Shown: piece after piece, positions 24,723 to 32,917 of the stretch
How positions within the stretch are numbered: position 1 is the stretch's first letter
Layout of the letters: the number at the start of each line of letters is the position of its first letter
Origin: Bradyrhizobium sp. NDS-1
GTDB lineage: Bacteria > Pseudomonadota > Alphaproteobacteria > Rhizobiales > Xanthobacteraceae
NCBI RefSeq assembly: GCF_032918005.1
Contig: NZ_CP136628.1
Coordinates: forward strand, 3,581,501-3,645,500
Direction: 5' to 3'
DNA: 64,000 nucleotides
Made by a program: the position numbers and the translations under genes
Notes under the pieces: generated by a model
Databases searched by the model: none
What the model saw: the letters and a program-made list of their open reading frames with translations, nothing else
Told to the model about the DNA's origin: nothing

Positions 24723-24976
24723 CCATATTCCTCGCCGATGCCGTATTCCCGGTAGATCTCCAGCGGGTCGAGATCGGGAAACAGGCGGCATTTGGCCTGG
24801 GCGAGGTGCAGGCTCACCGCCGCGGGCTCCTTGCCGTTCGAGAGCATCTTGCGGATGTCGTCCATATGCGCGTTCGGCCGGTGCTTCGGTTCGAGCTGCT
24901 CCAGTGCGACCAGGGCGGTCGCGAGGGCCTCGGTCAGAACCCAGTCGTCGTGGCCGGTGATTCCCTTCTTCGGCAT
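24719..24976 (-). CDS. Small hypothetical protein (85 aa)
   Basis: A soluble helical protein: GHDDWVLTEALATALVALEQLE, HRPNAHMDDIRKMLSNG, LHLAQAKCRLFPDLD. No signal, membrane segment or known motif. Alone on the minus strand and tail-to-tail with the preceding small gene. Function unknown. Confidence 0.6.
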   Translation of the reverse strand: MPKKGITGHDDWVLTEALATALVALEQLEPKHRPNAHMDDIRKMLSNGKEPAAVSLHLAQAKCRLFPDLDPLEIYREYGIGEEYG

Positions 24977-25256
24977 CGGCAGACCCCAGCTGTGGCGGCA
25001 GGGCGCAGTCTATCGCGACTTCCGCCGAAAAAGCCATTGCTGCCCCAGCGGCGAGAAAAGGGGCGAGGGCGCACTCCGCCTTTGCATTATGGCCGCGTGT
25101 GGCTAAAAGGCGGCGACTTGCGGGACGATGGTATCTTTGTCGAAACAAAGTTGGCGTAGACGGGGCGCCACGCATCCAGGTCGGCCGTTCCGGTCTGGGT
25201 CCCCGATCCGAATTTCGCAACACCATTGAGTTGCGCCCCTCAAGGTTCGAGCCAGC

Positions 25257-25631
25257 ATGGTTTTCCTCAGCTTCGTCTACCGCTTCATGACCAACTTCGC
25301 ATTCATGGCGATGGTCTATTTCAGCCTGAACTTCATGGAGAAATACCAGAACCGGGCGATCATCGCGATCCTGGTGCTGGTCTATAGCGGGATGCGTGCG
25401 GCCTCGACGCTTCGCGCATTCTATTTCTTCCAGAAGATCGAGAAGCTGGAGGCCGAGACGCGGCGACTGCAGGGCCCGATCAATGACGGCACCGGGGGAA
25501 CGAACGCGCGCAAGCAGGTGGTCGTCGACGTCGCCCGGCTGCGGCGCGACGGCGAGCTCAAATCCTATATGGACCTGTTCTTCCTGGCGCTGATCGTGCT
25601 GCTCTGCGTCGCCGCCATCATGCGGACGTAG
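25257..25631 (+). CDS. Small integral membrane protein (124 aa)
   Basis: About three membrane helices: residues 4-26 (FVYRFMTNFAFMAMVYFSL), 31-55 (NRAIIAILVLVYSGMRAAST) and the C-terminal DLFFLALIVLLCVAAIMR. A charged cytoplasmic helix (FFQKIEKLEAETRRLQG) lies between. No family recognised. It converges on the polysaccharide deacetylase gene with only 3 bp between stops. Confidence 0.7.
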   Translation: MVFLSFVYRFMTNFAFMAMVYFSLNFMEKYQNRAIIAILVLVYSGMRAASTLRAFYFFQKIEKLEAETRRLQGPINDGTGGTNARKQVVVDVARLRRDGELKSYMDLFFLALIVLLCVAAIMRT

Positions 25632-25634
25632 AAT

Positions 25635-26903
25635 TCACGCGCGCTTCTTCGCGCTGGTGGCGAGGCGGGTCGGGCGGGGGGCAGCCGTCTTGATCTGTGG
25701 GGCCTGCTTCGGTGCGGCCTCCGCGGCATGTGCCGTTCGCCGTCCCTGCGGCTTGGCCTTCTTCTTGGCGGAATGAGGCCCCTCGGCCGCCATTGCCAGC
25801 CGCGTCGCAGCACGCCGCGACAATGTCGTCGACAGCAGCACCTCGACCGAGCCCTCGGGAATGGCAAACAGATCGCGACCGGGCACGGGCAGGGTGGCCG
25901 CCACATTCGCCTGCGCCATGGTCCGGCGCGGCAGCAGCGGCTGATGCCCGGTCTGCGCGTTGAGATCGGCAAGAGCGGGCGCCGGCAGCGTCCGGGTCTG
26001 CGCGAACACGAAGTTCGGCACGCGCGGCCAGCGCGCGATCGGCACAGTCTCCGTCGGCGGATGCAGCAGCCACTCCACCGGAGTAGTCGGCGTCGCCGGC
26101 CGGTCGGCGGTCGCCGGCACCACATGCACGATGCGATAGCCGCGCGCCTTGAGGTCGCGGATGATCTTCGGCAGCGCCGCCACGGTGCGGGCCTGGATGT
26201 CGTGCAGCAGTAAAATGCCCTTGCCCTTGGCCTCCAGCCGCTGGATCGCGAGCTGATAGACGCGGTCGGACGACACATGGCGCCAGTCGTCGGCCGGGAA
26301 GTCGGCGCTCCACACCTGGATGCCGCGCGAGATCAGATGTTGCTCGACGCCTTCGGCGCGCATCAGGCCGGGAATGCGGAAGAACGGCGCCAGCTTGGAC
26401 GGATCGGTCATCGCGGCCTTGGTCCATTCGATGCCGCCGTTGATCTCGGCCTCGAATTTCTCGACCGGCATCCGGTCGAATGTCAGCGGATGGTCCATGC
26501 TGTGCGTGCCGACGGTGTGCCCGGCCGCGACCAGCTTGCGCACGCCTTCCGGATTGGCCTTGGCCTGGTTGCCGACGATGAAGAAGGTGGCCTTGATGCA
26601 CTCGTCCGCGAGGATCTGGAGCACCTGGTTGGAATATTTCGGTATCGGGCCGTCATCGAAGGTCAGGACCACTTCATGGTCCTTCAGCGGCAACGTCTCG
26701 CGGTACTGCATGGTGCCGATCAGCGGATGCTCGCGCGGATCGACCACGAGGGTGCGGGACGTCCCGAGCGCGTCGGGGCGGCCCGGGCAATCGGCCGCAA
26801 GCGCCGCCGGCGAAGCGGTGGTCAGCAATCCCAACAACAGGCCAAGGGATAGGCTAAGGGCGGTCCACGATCGCGTCCGCGAAACAACGCTACTTCCGAT
26901 CAT
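25635..26903 (-). CDS. Exported polysaccharide deacetylase (NodB homology domain), long form
   Basis: 422 aa with a long signal peptide (LSLSLGLLLGLLTTASPAALA). The NodB domain (about 70-270) has the metal/catalytic Asp pair in LTFDDGP, the His-x3-His site in THSMDHPL, and GILLLHDIQ near the end. The C-terminal 150 residues are low-complexity and end in a basic Ala/Lys/Pro region. Likely removes N- or O-acyl groups from a cell-surface glycan. The paralogue at 27061-27867 is its tandem neighbour (157-bp gap). This is not the symbiosis gene nodB: no nod context. Confidence 0.88.
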   Translation of the reverse strand: MIGSSVVSRTRSWTALSLSLGLLLGLLTTASPAALAADCPGRPDALGTSRTLVVDPREHPLIGTMQYRETLPLKDHEVVLTFDDGPIPKYSNQVLQILADECIKATFFIVGNQAKANPEGVRKLVAAGHTVGTHSMDHPLTFDRMPVEKFEAEINGGIEWTKAAMTDPSKLAPFFRIPGLMRAEGVEQHLISRGIQVWSADFPADDWRHVSSDRVYQLAIQRLEAKGKGILLLHDIQARTVAALPKIIRDLKARGYRIVHVVPATADRPATPTTPVEWLLHPPTETVPIARWPRVPNFVFAQTRTLPAPALADLNAQTGHQPLLPRRTMAQANVAATLPVPGRDLFAIPEGSVEVLLSTTLSRRAATRLAMAAEGPHSAKKKAKPQGRRTAHAAEAAPKQAPQIKTAAPRPTRLATSAKKRA

Positions 26904-27060
26904 GAACCTTCGTCTGCCCCCATGCGATTGCCGCCCTAATAGGTCGGAGATGCCCCAAAACGGTTCAGCCGTAGCCGCCGTTAACTTGCACGCGGTAGCA
27001 TGAACAGAGTGTTAATTGGCCCCGGATCACCCCATTTTGCGCCGGCGTGACATTCCGGCA

Positions 27061-27867
27061 TCAATGCGCGTCGGCATTCTTCTGCACTGGGCCCGCTGGC
27101 ACGATGTGAACCACCCGATACCCGTTCTCCCTCAGATACCGCAGAAACGCCGGCATCATTGCAGCCGTGCGCGCCTTGTTGTCGTGGAAGAGGATGATGC
27201 CTTTGCCACTCGCGGCGAGGCGCTCGGTGACGAGCTTCAATTGCTGCTCCGGCGTTATCTCCTCCCAGTCGCTGGCCCATAGATCGGCCCCGAACACGAC
27301 GACGCCGCGAGTCTCGAGCAGGTCGAGCAGCGCCGGCGTCGATTCGAAATAGGGGAAGCGGAAGAACGGCGTCGAGGGCGTCGTCGTCGAGGTGCCGTGC
27401 AGCGCCATTTCGTCTGCGGCAATGCCCCGGTCAATGTCGGCCGTGGCCTTCTCGAACGGAATACGCCCCATGAACGGATGCGAGAAGGAGTGATGGCCGA
27501 CGGTGTGGCCCTCGCGGGCGATGCGCTTGACCATGTCGGGATGCTCGGAGGCGTGCTGGCCGATCAGGAAGAAGGTCGCGCGCACGCATTCCTGCGCCAG
27601 CGCCGCCAGCACCTTCGACGTCGTCGGCGGGTACGGCCCGTCGTCGAAGGTCAGCACGACCTCGCGATCGGCCAGTGCAAGCGTCTGCGGAAAGCTCTTC
27701 AAGCCCACGCGCGGCGTGGTCCTGGCATCGACGCTCAGCACGCGTGCGGTGCCGAGTGCGTCCTTGCGCGGGCACTCGGCGGCCTGGATCGAGGCGATGC
27801 CGGCGAGAGTGCCGAGGGCCGCGCCCAGCGTCATCGAAGTCCACCTCAGTCGCAGCATCTTTGTCAT
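27061..27867 (-). CDS. Exported polysaccharide deacetylase (NodB homology domain), short form
   Basis: 268 aa, signal peptide ending GIASIQAA, then NodB domain: LTFDDGPYPP, His-x3-His in HHSFSHPF, catalytic-region FFRFPYFES and GIILFHDNK. Shares CP-x-x-DALGT and the DxEVVLTFDDGP block with its upstream neighbour, so the pair arose by duplication; this copy lacks the long C-terminal tail. Envelope glycan modification is expected; the substrate cannot be read from sequence. Confidence 0.88.
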   Translation of the reverse strand: MTKMLRLRWTSMTLGAALGTLAGIASIQAAECPRKDALGTARVLSVDARTTPRVGLKSFPQTLALADREVVLTFDDGPYPPTTSKVLAALAQECVRATFFLIGQHASEHPDMVKRIAREGHTVGHHSFSHPFMGRIPFEKATADIDRGIAADEMALHGTSTTTPSTPFFRFPYFESTPALLDLLETRGVVVFGADLWASDWEEITPEQQLKLVTERLAASGKGIILFHDNKARTAAMMPAFLRYLRENGYRVVHIVPAGPVQKNADAH

Positions 27868-27949
27868 TGCGCTCGCGATTGCCTTGTGGGTATTGCCTGA
27901 CCGTCAGCTCAGACCATCTGATCCAACCTGTCAAACGGCGAGGCGCGCC

Positions 27950-29371
27950 ATGGATGAACATATGGACGTTGCCCGATCCGCCGCGGATTCGGTACTCGAC
28001 CACGTGCCGATGCGCAATGAAGACGGCGATATCAGGCACGAATTCGTAGAGGAAATCGCGCGTGCCATCGAGGCCGGCGACAGCGCGTCGCTGCGCGCCT
28101 GTGTCGCCGAGCTGCACGAGGCCGATCTCGGCGATCTGATCGGCGCTCTGGAACCCGACGACCGCGTCCGCCTGGTCGAGCTGACCGGGGCCGACTTCGA
28201 CTTCTCCGCGCTGAACGAGGTCGACGAGGCCGTCCGCGAGGAGATCCTGGAGGAATTGCCGCCGGAGACGGTCGCCGAGGGTGTCCGTGAGCTCGAATCC
28301 GACGACGCGGTCGAGCTGCTGGAGGCCCTCGACCAGGCCGAGCAGGAGGAGATCCTCGAAAAGCTGCCGCTCAAGGAGCGCGTCGCGCTCGAACGCAGCC
28401 TGCTCTACCCCGAGAATTCGGCGGGACGCCGGATGCAGACCGAGTTCATCGCGGTGCCCCAGGATTTCACCGTGGGCCAGGCGATCGACTACATGCGCGA
28501 GACGCCCGATCTGCCCGACCGCTTCTACGAGATCTACGTCGTCGACAAGGACCAGCACTGGCAGGGCGCCGTTCCCCTCGACGTGCTCCTGCGCACGCGC
28601 CGCCCGGTCGCGCTGACCGAGCTGACCGACGAGGACCGCCGCCGCGTCTCCGTCCTGGAGGACCAGGAGGAGGTCGCGCGCATGTTCGGCAAGTACAATC
28701 TCGTCGCAGCGCCGGTGCTCGACACCCAGGACCGCCTGGTCGGCGTCATCACCGTCGACGACGTCGTCGACGTCATCGAGGAGGAGGCGGACGAGGACCT
28801 CAAGGCCCTCGGCGGCGTCACCAGCGACGAAGAGCTGTCGGACACCTTCCTGACCATCGCGCGCGGCCGCTTCAACTGGCTGCTGGTCAATCTCGCCACC
28901 GCCTTCCTGGCATCCGCCGTGCTCGGCCTGTTCGAGGGCCAGCTCGAAAAGATGGTGGCGCTCGCCGTGCTGGCGCCGATCGTCGCGAGCCAGGGCGGCA
29001 ATGCCGCGACCCAGACCATGACGGTGGCGGTGCGGGCGCTGGCGACGCGCGACCTCGGCGCCTCCAACGCCTGGCGTGTGGTGATGCGCGAGGCGCTGGT
29101 GGGTCTGATCAACGGGCTCGCCTTTGCCGTGATCACGGGGATTGCGGCGGTGGCCTGGTTCAAGATTCCCGGCCTCGGCATCGTCATCGGGCTTGCGATG
29201 GTCTGCAACCTCGTCGCCGGTGCGCTCGGCGGCATCCTGATCCCGATGGCGCTCGACCGCGTCAGGGCCGATCCGGCGGTAGCCTCCGGTACTTTCGTCA
29301 CCACCGTGACCGACGTCGTCGGCTTCTTCTCCTTCCTCGGGATCGCGACGTTGTGGTTCGGGCTGAGGTAG
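27950..29371 (+). CDS. mgtE: Magnesium transporter MgtE
   Basis: 473 aa. Cytoplasmic N domain of acidic helical repeats (LEPDDRVRLVEL, LESDDAVELLEAL), two CBS domains (about 150-270, with VVDKDQHWQGAVPLDVLL and GVITVDDVVDVIEEEA), and five C-terminal membrane helices with the Mg2+ pore region LAPIVASQGGNAATQTMT. A Mg2+-gated channel of the inner membrane. ATG 27950 was chosen because the upstream open frame is antisense to the deacetylase gene. Followed by a palindromic repeat. Confidence 0.95.
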   Translation: MDEHMDVARSAADSVLDHVPMRNEDGDIRHEFVEEIARAIEAGDSASLRACVAELHEADLGDLIGALEPDDRVRLVELTGADFDFSALNEVDEAVREEILEELPPETVAEGVRELESDDAVELLEALDQAEQEEILEKLPLKERVALERSLLYPENSAGRRMQTEFIAVPQDFTVGQAIDYMRETPDLPDRFYEIYVVDKDQHWQGAVPLDVLLRTRRPVALTELTDEDRRRVSVLEDQEEVARMFGKYNLVAAPVLDTQDRLVGVITVDDVVDVIEEEADEDLKALGGVTSDEELSDTFLTIARGRFNWLLVNLATAFLASAVLGLFEGQLEKMVALAVLAPIVASQGGNAATQTMTVAVRALATRDLGASNAWRVVMREALVGLINGLAFAVITGIAAVAWFKIPGLGIVIGLAMVCNLVAGALGGILIPMALDRVRADPAVASGTFVTTVTDVVGFFSFLGIATLWFGLR

Positions 29372-29383
29372 GTCTCGCCCCGG

Positions 29384-29489
29384 CGTCATTCCGGGGCGTG
29401 CCACTTGGCGCGAGCCCGGAATCCATTTTTCGGCCTCGCGTGCTGCACGATGGATTCCGGGCTCGCGCTTCGCGCGCCCCGGAATGGCG
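29384..29489. repeat. Palindromic intergenic repeat, family A
   Basis: Outer arms CATTCCGGGGCG and CGCCCCGGAATG pair, and inner arms CGCGAGCCCGGAATCCAT and ATGGATTCCGGGCTCGCG pair around a short loop, giving a long cruciform-capable element. The same arms recur at 59329-59455 and, with the body missing, at 57573-57600. Typical of the REP-like elements of Bradyrhizobium genomes; likely also acts as a terminator for mgtE. Confidence 0.8.
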
Positions 29490-29552
29490 AAAGCATCTTT
29501 AATCCGAACTTAAGCGGCCTGCCGCATCATCGCCCCGCTTGGGGGATTGGAC

Positions 29553-29849
29553 ATGCGGTTGCGGCTGAAGGCGGACGGACGGGTCGTCGAGTTGCGGGAC
29601 GGACAGGAGTTTCCGGTCCAGCCTGCGGCCAATGCCGCGCCGGCCGACACCGGCCCGCTCGCGGTGCGCGATCTGCGCCGCCGCGCCTGCCTGACCCAGA
29701 TGGAGTTCGCCGCCAAGCTCGGCGTTCCCGTCGAGACCATCCGCAACTGGGAGCAGGGCAAGCGTGCTCCGCGGGGACCGGCCCGTGCGCTGCTCGCGGT
29801 CATCGCGCACGCCCCGGACACGGTATTCCAGGCGCTCGCCAAAGCCTGA
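29553..29849 (+). CDS. XRE-family helix-turn-helix regulator (98 aa)
   Basis: N-terminal 40 residues are a small beta-like extension (RLKADGRVVELRDGQEFPV). Residues about 45-95 are a Cro/C1-type HTH: LRRRACLTQMEFAAKLGVPV followed by ETIRNWEQGKRAPRGPARALL. The second half resembles HigA-type antitoxin HTHs, but no toxin gene adjoins it. ATG 29553 was chosen over TTG 29547 for the better GGGGG spacing. The last codons overlap a 13-bp tandem repeat. Confidence 0.8.
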   Translation: MRLRLKADGRVVELRDGQEFPVQPAANAAPADTGPLAVRDLRRRACLTQMEFAAKLGVPVETIRNWEQGKRAPRGPARALLAVIAHAPDTVFQALAKA

Positions 29850-29892
29850 CGCGAAAGCCTGGCGCCAAAGCCTGAGGCCAAAGCCTGGCGCC
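29841..29892 (+). repeat. 13-bp tandem repeat, four copies
   Basis: Four abutting 13-mers starting AAAGCCTG: copies end ACGCG, GCGCC, AGGCC, GCGCC. The first copy includes the last codons and stop of the XRE gene. Not spaced, so not a CRISPR. A related CCAAGCCTGACGC occurs slightly downstream (about 29914). Confidence 0.85.
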
Positions 29893-30053
29893 AAGGGTCT
29901 GTGAAGTCACGGGCCAAGCCTGACGCAACCTCCCGTTAGCATTGCGCCAAATATCCCCCGGGACTGCCGCGGCGTCCGTTGGCAGCGTCACGGGCGGGGT
30001 CCATAATGAGGCCCGATAACGTCGGGGGCTGTCGCAACGGAAGAGGACTCCTC

Positions 30054-30872
30054 ATGCTGTTCGTCGAGGCCAATGGCGCAAGAATCCCGGCGATCGGGCT
30101 CGGGACCTGGGAGCTGAGCGGAAGGTCTGCCGCGCGCGTGGTCGAGCAGGCGCTGCGGTTCGGCTATCGCCACATCGACACCGCGCAGGTCTACGACAAT
30201 GAACGCGAGGTCGGCGACGGCATGCGCGCCTCCGGCGTGCGCCGCGACGACATCTTCCTCACCACGAAGGTCTGGACCAACCATTTCGCGCCGAACGATC
30301 TCGAGCGCTCGGTCAAGGAGAGCCTGGCGCGCTTGCGGCTTCCCTCCGTCGATCTGTTGCTGCTGCACTGGCCCAATCCGCACGTGCCGCTGGCGGAGAC
30401 GCTCGGCGCACTCTCGCATGCCAAGCGCATGGGCCTGACCCGCCACATCGGCGTTTCCAATTTCACGGTGGCGCTGATCGAGCAGGCGGTGGCGCTGTCG
30501 GGCGAGCCGCTCGTCTGCAATCAGGTCGAATACCATCCTTATCTCGACCAGGCGAAGGTGAAGGCGGCCTGCGATCAGCATGGCCTCGCACTCGTCGCCT
30601 ACAGCCCGATCGCCAAGGGGCGCATCAAGACCGACCAGACGCTAGCCGAGATCGGGCGCACTCACCGCAAGACGCCGGCGCAGGTCTGCCTGCGCTGGCT
30701 GGTGCAACAGAATGTCGCTGCGATCCCGCGCACCTCGCGCATCGAGCGCCTGTCCGAAAACATCGAGATCTTCGATTTCGAGCTGTCGGAGGAACAGATG
30801 AGCCGGATCGCGGCACTCGCCAACTCCAAGGGCCGCCTGACCGACTTCGGCTTCGCCCCGAAATGGGATTGA
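30054..30872 (+). CDS. Aldo/keto reductase (272 aa)
   Basis: TIM-barrel NADPH oxidoreductase of the AKR5/2,5-diketo-D-gluconate reductase type. Catalytic residues are recognisable: Asp and Tyr in HIDTAQVYDNE, Lys in LTTKVW, His in LLLLHWPNP; the cofactor region is AIPRTSRIERLSENI. ATG 30054 with GAGG upstream; upstream codons to 29979 are not needed. Substrate is probably small aldehydes or ketones. Monocistronic-looking. Confidence 0.92.
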   Translation: MLFVEANGARIPAIGLGTWELSGRSAARVVEQALRFGYRHIDTAQVYDNEREVGDGMRASGVRRDDIFLTTKVWTNHFAPNDLERSVKESLARLRLPSVDLLLLHWPNPHVPLAETLGALSHAKRMGLTRHIGVSNFTVALIEQAVALSGEPLVCNQVEYHPYLDQAKVKAACDQHGLALVAYSPIAKGRIKTDQTLAEIGRTHRKTPAQVCLRWLVQQNVAAIPRTSRIERLSENIEIFDFELSEEQMSRIAALANSKGRLTDFGFAPKWD

Positions 30873-30921
30873 GGGGAGACCGCGGTATGCTAACAGCAGG
30901 GCGGCAATCCAAGATCGGGCA

Positions 30922-31827
30922 ATGGAACTGCGGACAATCATACGGACGGACGTCGCGGCATCGGCGATCGCCCATCTGACGCTGGTGGGGCTGATCATCC
31001 TGATCAGCGAGGTCCATCCGTTCCACGCCGCGCCGCCTGAGACTGTTGCGGTCGACATCGTCACGCCGGAGCAGGTGAAGCAGGAGGAAGAGAAGGCCGA
31101 GGAGAAAGCCCAGGAGGAGGCGAAGCAGAAGCCGCCGGAGCCGAAACCCGATCTGAAATTGCCGAAGCTGGATTTCACCGACAACGACAAGGCGGAAGCA
31201 GCGCCGAATCCTGCGGCCAAGCAGCAGGCGGCCGCGCCGTCGCCGACACCACGGGCCTCGCCCGAGCCGGCGCAGAAACAGACGCAACCGTTGGAGGCGC
31301 CGAAGCAGCGCGAGGCCAACGTGCAACCGCAGCCTCAGCCATCGCCGCCGCAAACCGTGCCCGAGCCGCAGGCCGCGCCGCAGCCGGCCTATCAGGCTCC
31401 GCAGCCTGACGTCACCATCAAGTACGGCGTCATGCTCGGCCTGCCGCCTGAATTGCCGGCGGCACTGTCGAAAGACACTCCCAAGGACGATGGCGGCGAC
31501 GGCAAGGATTCGATTGCAGCCAAGCTGCCGGCCGAAATCATTGCCGCGCTCCGCAGCCACTTGCGGCGGTGTGCGAAATTGCCGGCCGGCCTCAGCCCGA
31601 CCGACAGCGTCCACATCAAGCTCCGCACGGTGTTCGCCACCGACGGCACGTTGGCGCGCGAGCCGATCCTGCTCCAAGCCCCGCCATCCACAAAAGGGGT
31701 GGCCCTCGTGAAGTCCGCAATCAGCGCAGTTCAGGACTGCCAGCCCTATAAGATGCTGCCCGCCAATCTGTACGAGGAATGGAAGGTGCTGGACCTGCCG
31801 TTCAGCCCGCGGGATTTCGGCGGGTAG
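30922..31827 (+). CDS. TolA/TonB-like envelope protein (301 aa)
   Basis: Single N-terminal membrane helix (ASAIAHLTLVGLIILISEV), then an acidic/lysine and Pro/Gln-rich periplasmic spacer (about 45-165), and a C-terminal globular part with TonB/TolA-C character: LRSHLRRCAKLPAGLSPTDS through VQDCQPYKML. Two cysteines (about 217 and 272) could form a disulfide. It probably spans the periplasm to couple inner and outer membranes. No tolQ, tolR, exbB or exbD gene is adjacent, so its motor partners are elsewhere or absent. Confidence 0.8.
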   Translation: MELRTIIRTDVAASAIAHLTLVGLIILISEVHPFHAAPPETVAVDIVTPEQVKQEEEKAEEKAQEEAKQKPPEPKPDLKLPKLDFTDNDKAEAAPNPAAKQQAAAPSPTPRASPEPAQKQTQPLEAPKQREANVQPQPQPSPPQTVPEPQAAPQPAYQAPQPDVTIKYGVMLGLPPELPAALSKDTPKDDGGDGKDSIAAKLPAEIIAALRSHLRRCAKLPAGLSPTDSVHIKLRTVFATDGTLAREPILLQAPPSTKGVALVKSAISAVQDCQPYKMLPANLYEEWKVLDLPFSPRDFGG

Positions 31828-31841
31828 TTTTCGAGCCCTTG

Positions 31842-31932
31842 TAGCCCGGGTGAGCGCAGCGATGCCGGGACAGTAGGGCGGGCAAAGCGACTTGTCCGCC
31901 GTAGCTCGCAGAGCGAAGGCGGAAGCATGCCC
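31842..31932. repeat. Dispersed intergenic repeat (TAGCCCGGGTGAGCG type)
   Basis: A non-coding stretch of the kind I recall as dispersed in Bradyrhizobium genomes (TAGCCCGGGTGAGCGCAGCG...GCAGAGCGAAGGCGG). It contains partial self-complementarity (CCCGGGTGAGCGCAGCGATGCCGGG). No second copy is visible in this window, so assignment rests on memory of similar sequences. Confidence 0.45.
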
Positions 31933-32017
31933 ACGTCTTTGAAATCGTGAAAGATGGTGGGCACGGCGCTTTGCGCCTCTGCCTATCTTGGGGCACCGTG
32001 CCTGTGTCGGCCTCTGT

Positions 32018-32640
32018 CAATCCAGTGCCGCGAAAATATTCCACTTTACCGAAATTCGGTTTCGGCGTATGTGTCGTGCATCCCGGCTCACTCAAGAGGG
32101 GCGATCATGAGGTCGTCATTTTCGCGAGCCGGGTCTGCGGTGGACGCGGCAGCGTCGGCATGAGAGGTGCGGGCAGGGCGGGTAGTCCCCGTGAGCCCGT
32201 AACCGCGTGCGGACGACGGCGCTGCCAGGCTTCGTCTCGCCTGTAAGTTCTCAGCTCCGTCGACAGGGCTGGGAATACTGCGGCGACATGGCGGGCCGTG
32301 CGTACGGCAAAACCGTGTGGTCCTGGCCGTCGTTGCCACGGTCAAGCCTTCGCGGAGGTGCGAGCGAGCCCAACCGGGCAGACTGCATCATCCAATTCGC
32401 GGGGCGAGGGAGGCCAGAGGAAAGTTCGGCTCCCGGGAGAGCACGGCATAAGCCGTCCGACCATCGCGCAGGGAAGGCCGAGTGATCGGCACCACCTGTA
32501 TGCTGCTGTGCGGTTCTTCCTGCGTGCGCATGTCGCGCAGCGGACCGCGGGTGCCTGTCGGCACCCGGCCTTCCCTGCGCCCTCTTGGTTTTGAGGGTGG
32601 AGTGATCAAGCAAAGCTCGGGCGAATTCAGCCGCGAGGCC
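32018..32640. repeat. Long structured non-coding dispersed repeat element
   Basis: Part of a 1090-bp gap (31828-32917) with no credible gene. Several compact hairpins are visible: GCCGT-gcgt-ACGGC (32295-32308), ACGGC-ataa-GCCGT (32443-32456), GGGTGCC-tgtc-GGCACCC (32549-32566), and a 15-bp long-range arm GCGCAGGGAAGGCCG (32466-32480) pairing with CGGCCTTCCCTGCGC (32566-32580). I recall near-identical sequences as abundant elements in Bradyrhizobium/Rhodopseudomonas-group genomes. The density of tetraloop hairpins suggests a folded RNA. Boundaries are approximate; open frames across it are short and conflicting. Confidence 0.6.
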
Positions 32641-32670
32641 GACGAGTCATGTCTGTCACCACACACTCAC

Positions 32671-32774
32671 TGTCATCGCCCGGCTTGACCGGGCGAGCCA
32701 GTATTCCAGAGACGCTCGCGGTTGAACCGAGAAGCCGCGGCGTACTGGATTCCCCGCCTTCGCGGGGAATGACA
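32671..32774. repeat. Palindromic intergenic repeat, family B
   Basis: Outer arms TGTCAT...ATGACA and hairpins CGCCCGGCTTGACCGGGCG and CCCCGCCTTCGCGGGG flank a body containing the matching arms CCAGTATTCCAGAG and GTACTGGATTCCCC. This is a REP-like element of the kind common in Bradyrhizobium. No protein is encoded. Confidence 0.7.
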
Positions 32775-32852
32775 GCGTTCCTTGGAGAACGGGCTGCCGC
32801 CTCACACTCAGCCTCTCGCAATGACGTCGTTGGGAGAGCATGCGCCACTTCG

Positions 32853-32911
32853 CTCTCGTGCCCCGGACGCAGCGCGGCGCCGCTTTGGCGGTGCGGCTTG
32901 TCCGGGACACC
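32853..32911. repeat. Intergenic repeat, family C (copy 1)
   Basis: CTCGTGCCCCGGACGCAGC at one end and GCTTGTCCGGGACAC at the other form an imperfect inverted repeat. A second copy with the same ends lies at 61266-61342. Just before the DUF599 gene end; may serve as a transcription stop. Confidence 0.6.
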
Positions 32912-32917
32912 GGCGCT

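Noticed and set aside
25635..27867. NodB-like genes as nodulation genes
   Set aside because: Only the deacetylase fold is shared; signal peptides, tails and absence of other nod genes or nod boxes point to envelope glycan deacetylases.
29841..29892. CRISPR-like array
   Set aside because: Units of 13 bp abut each other with no spacers and no cas gene is present.
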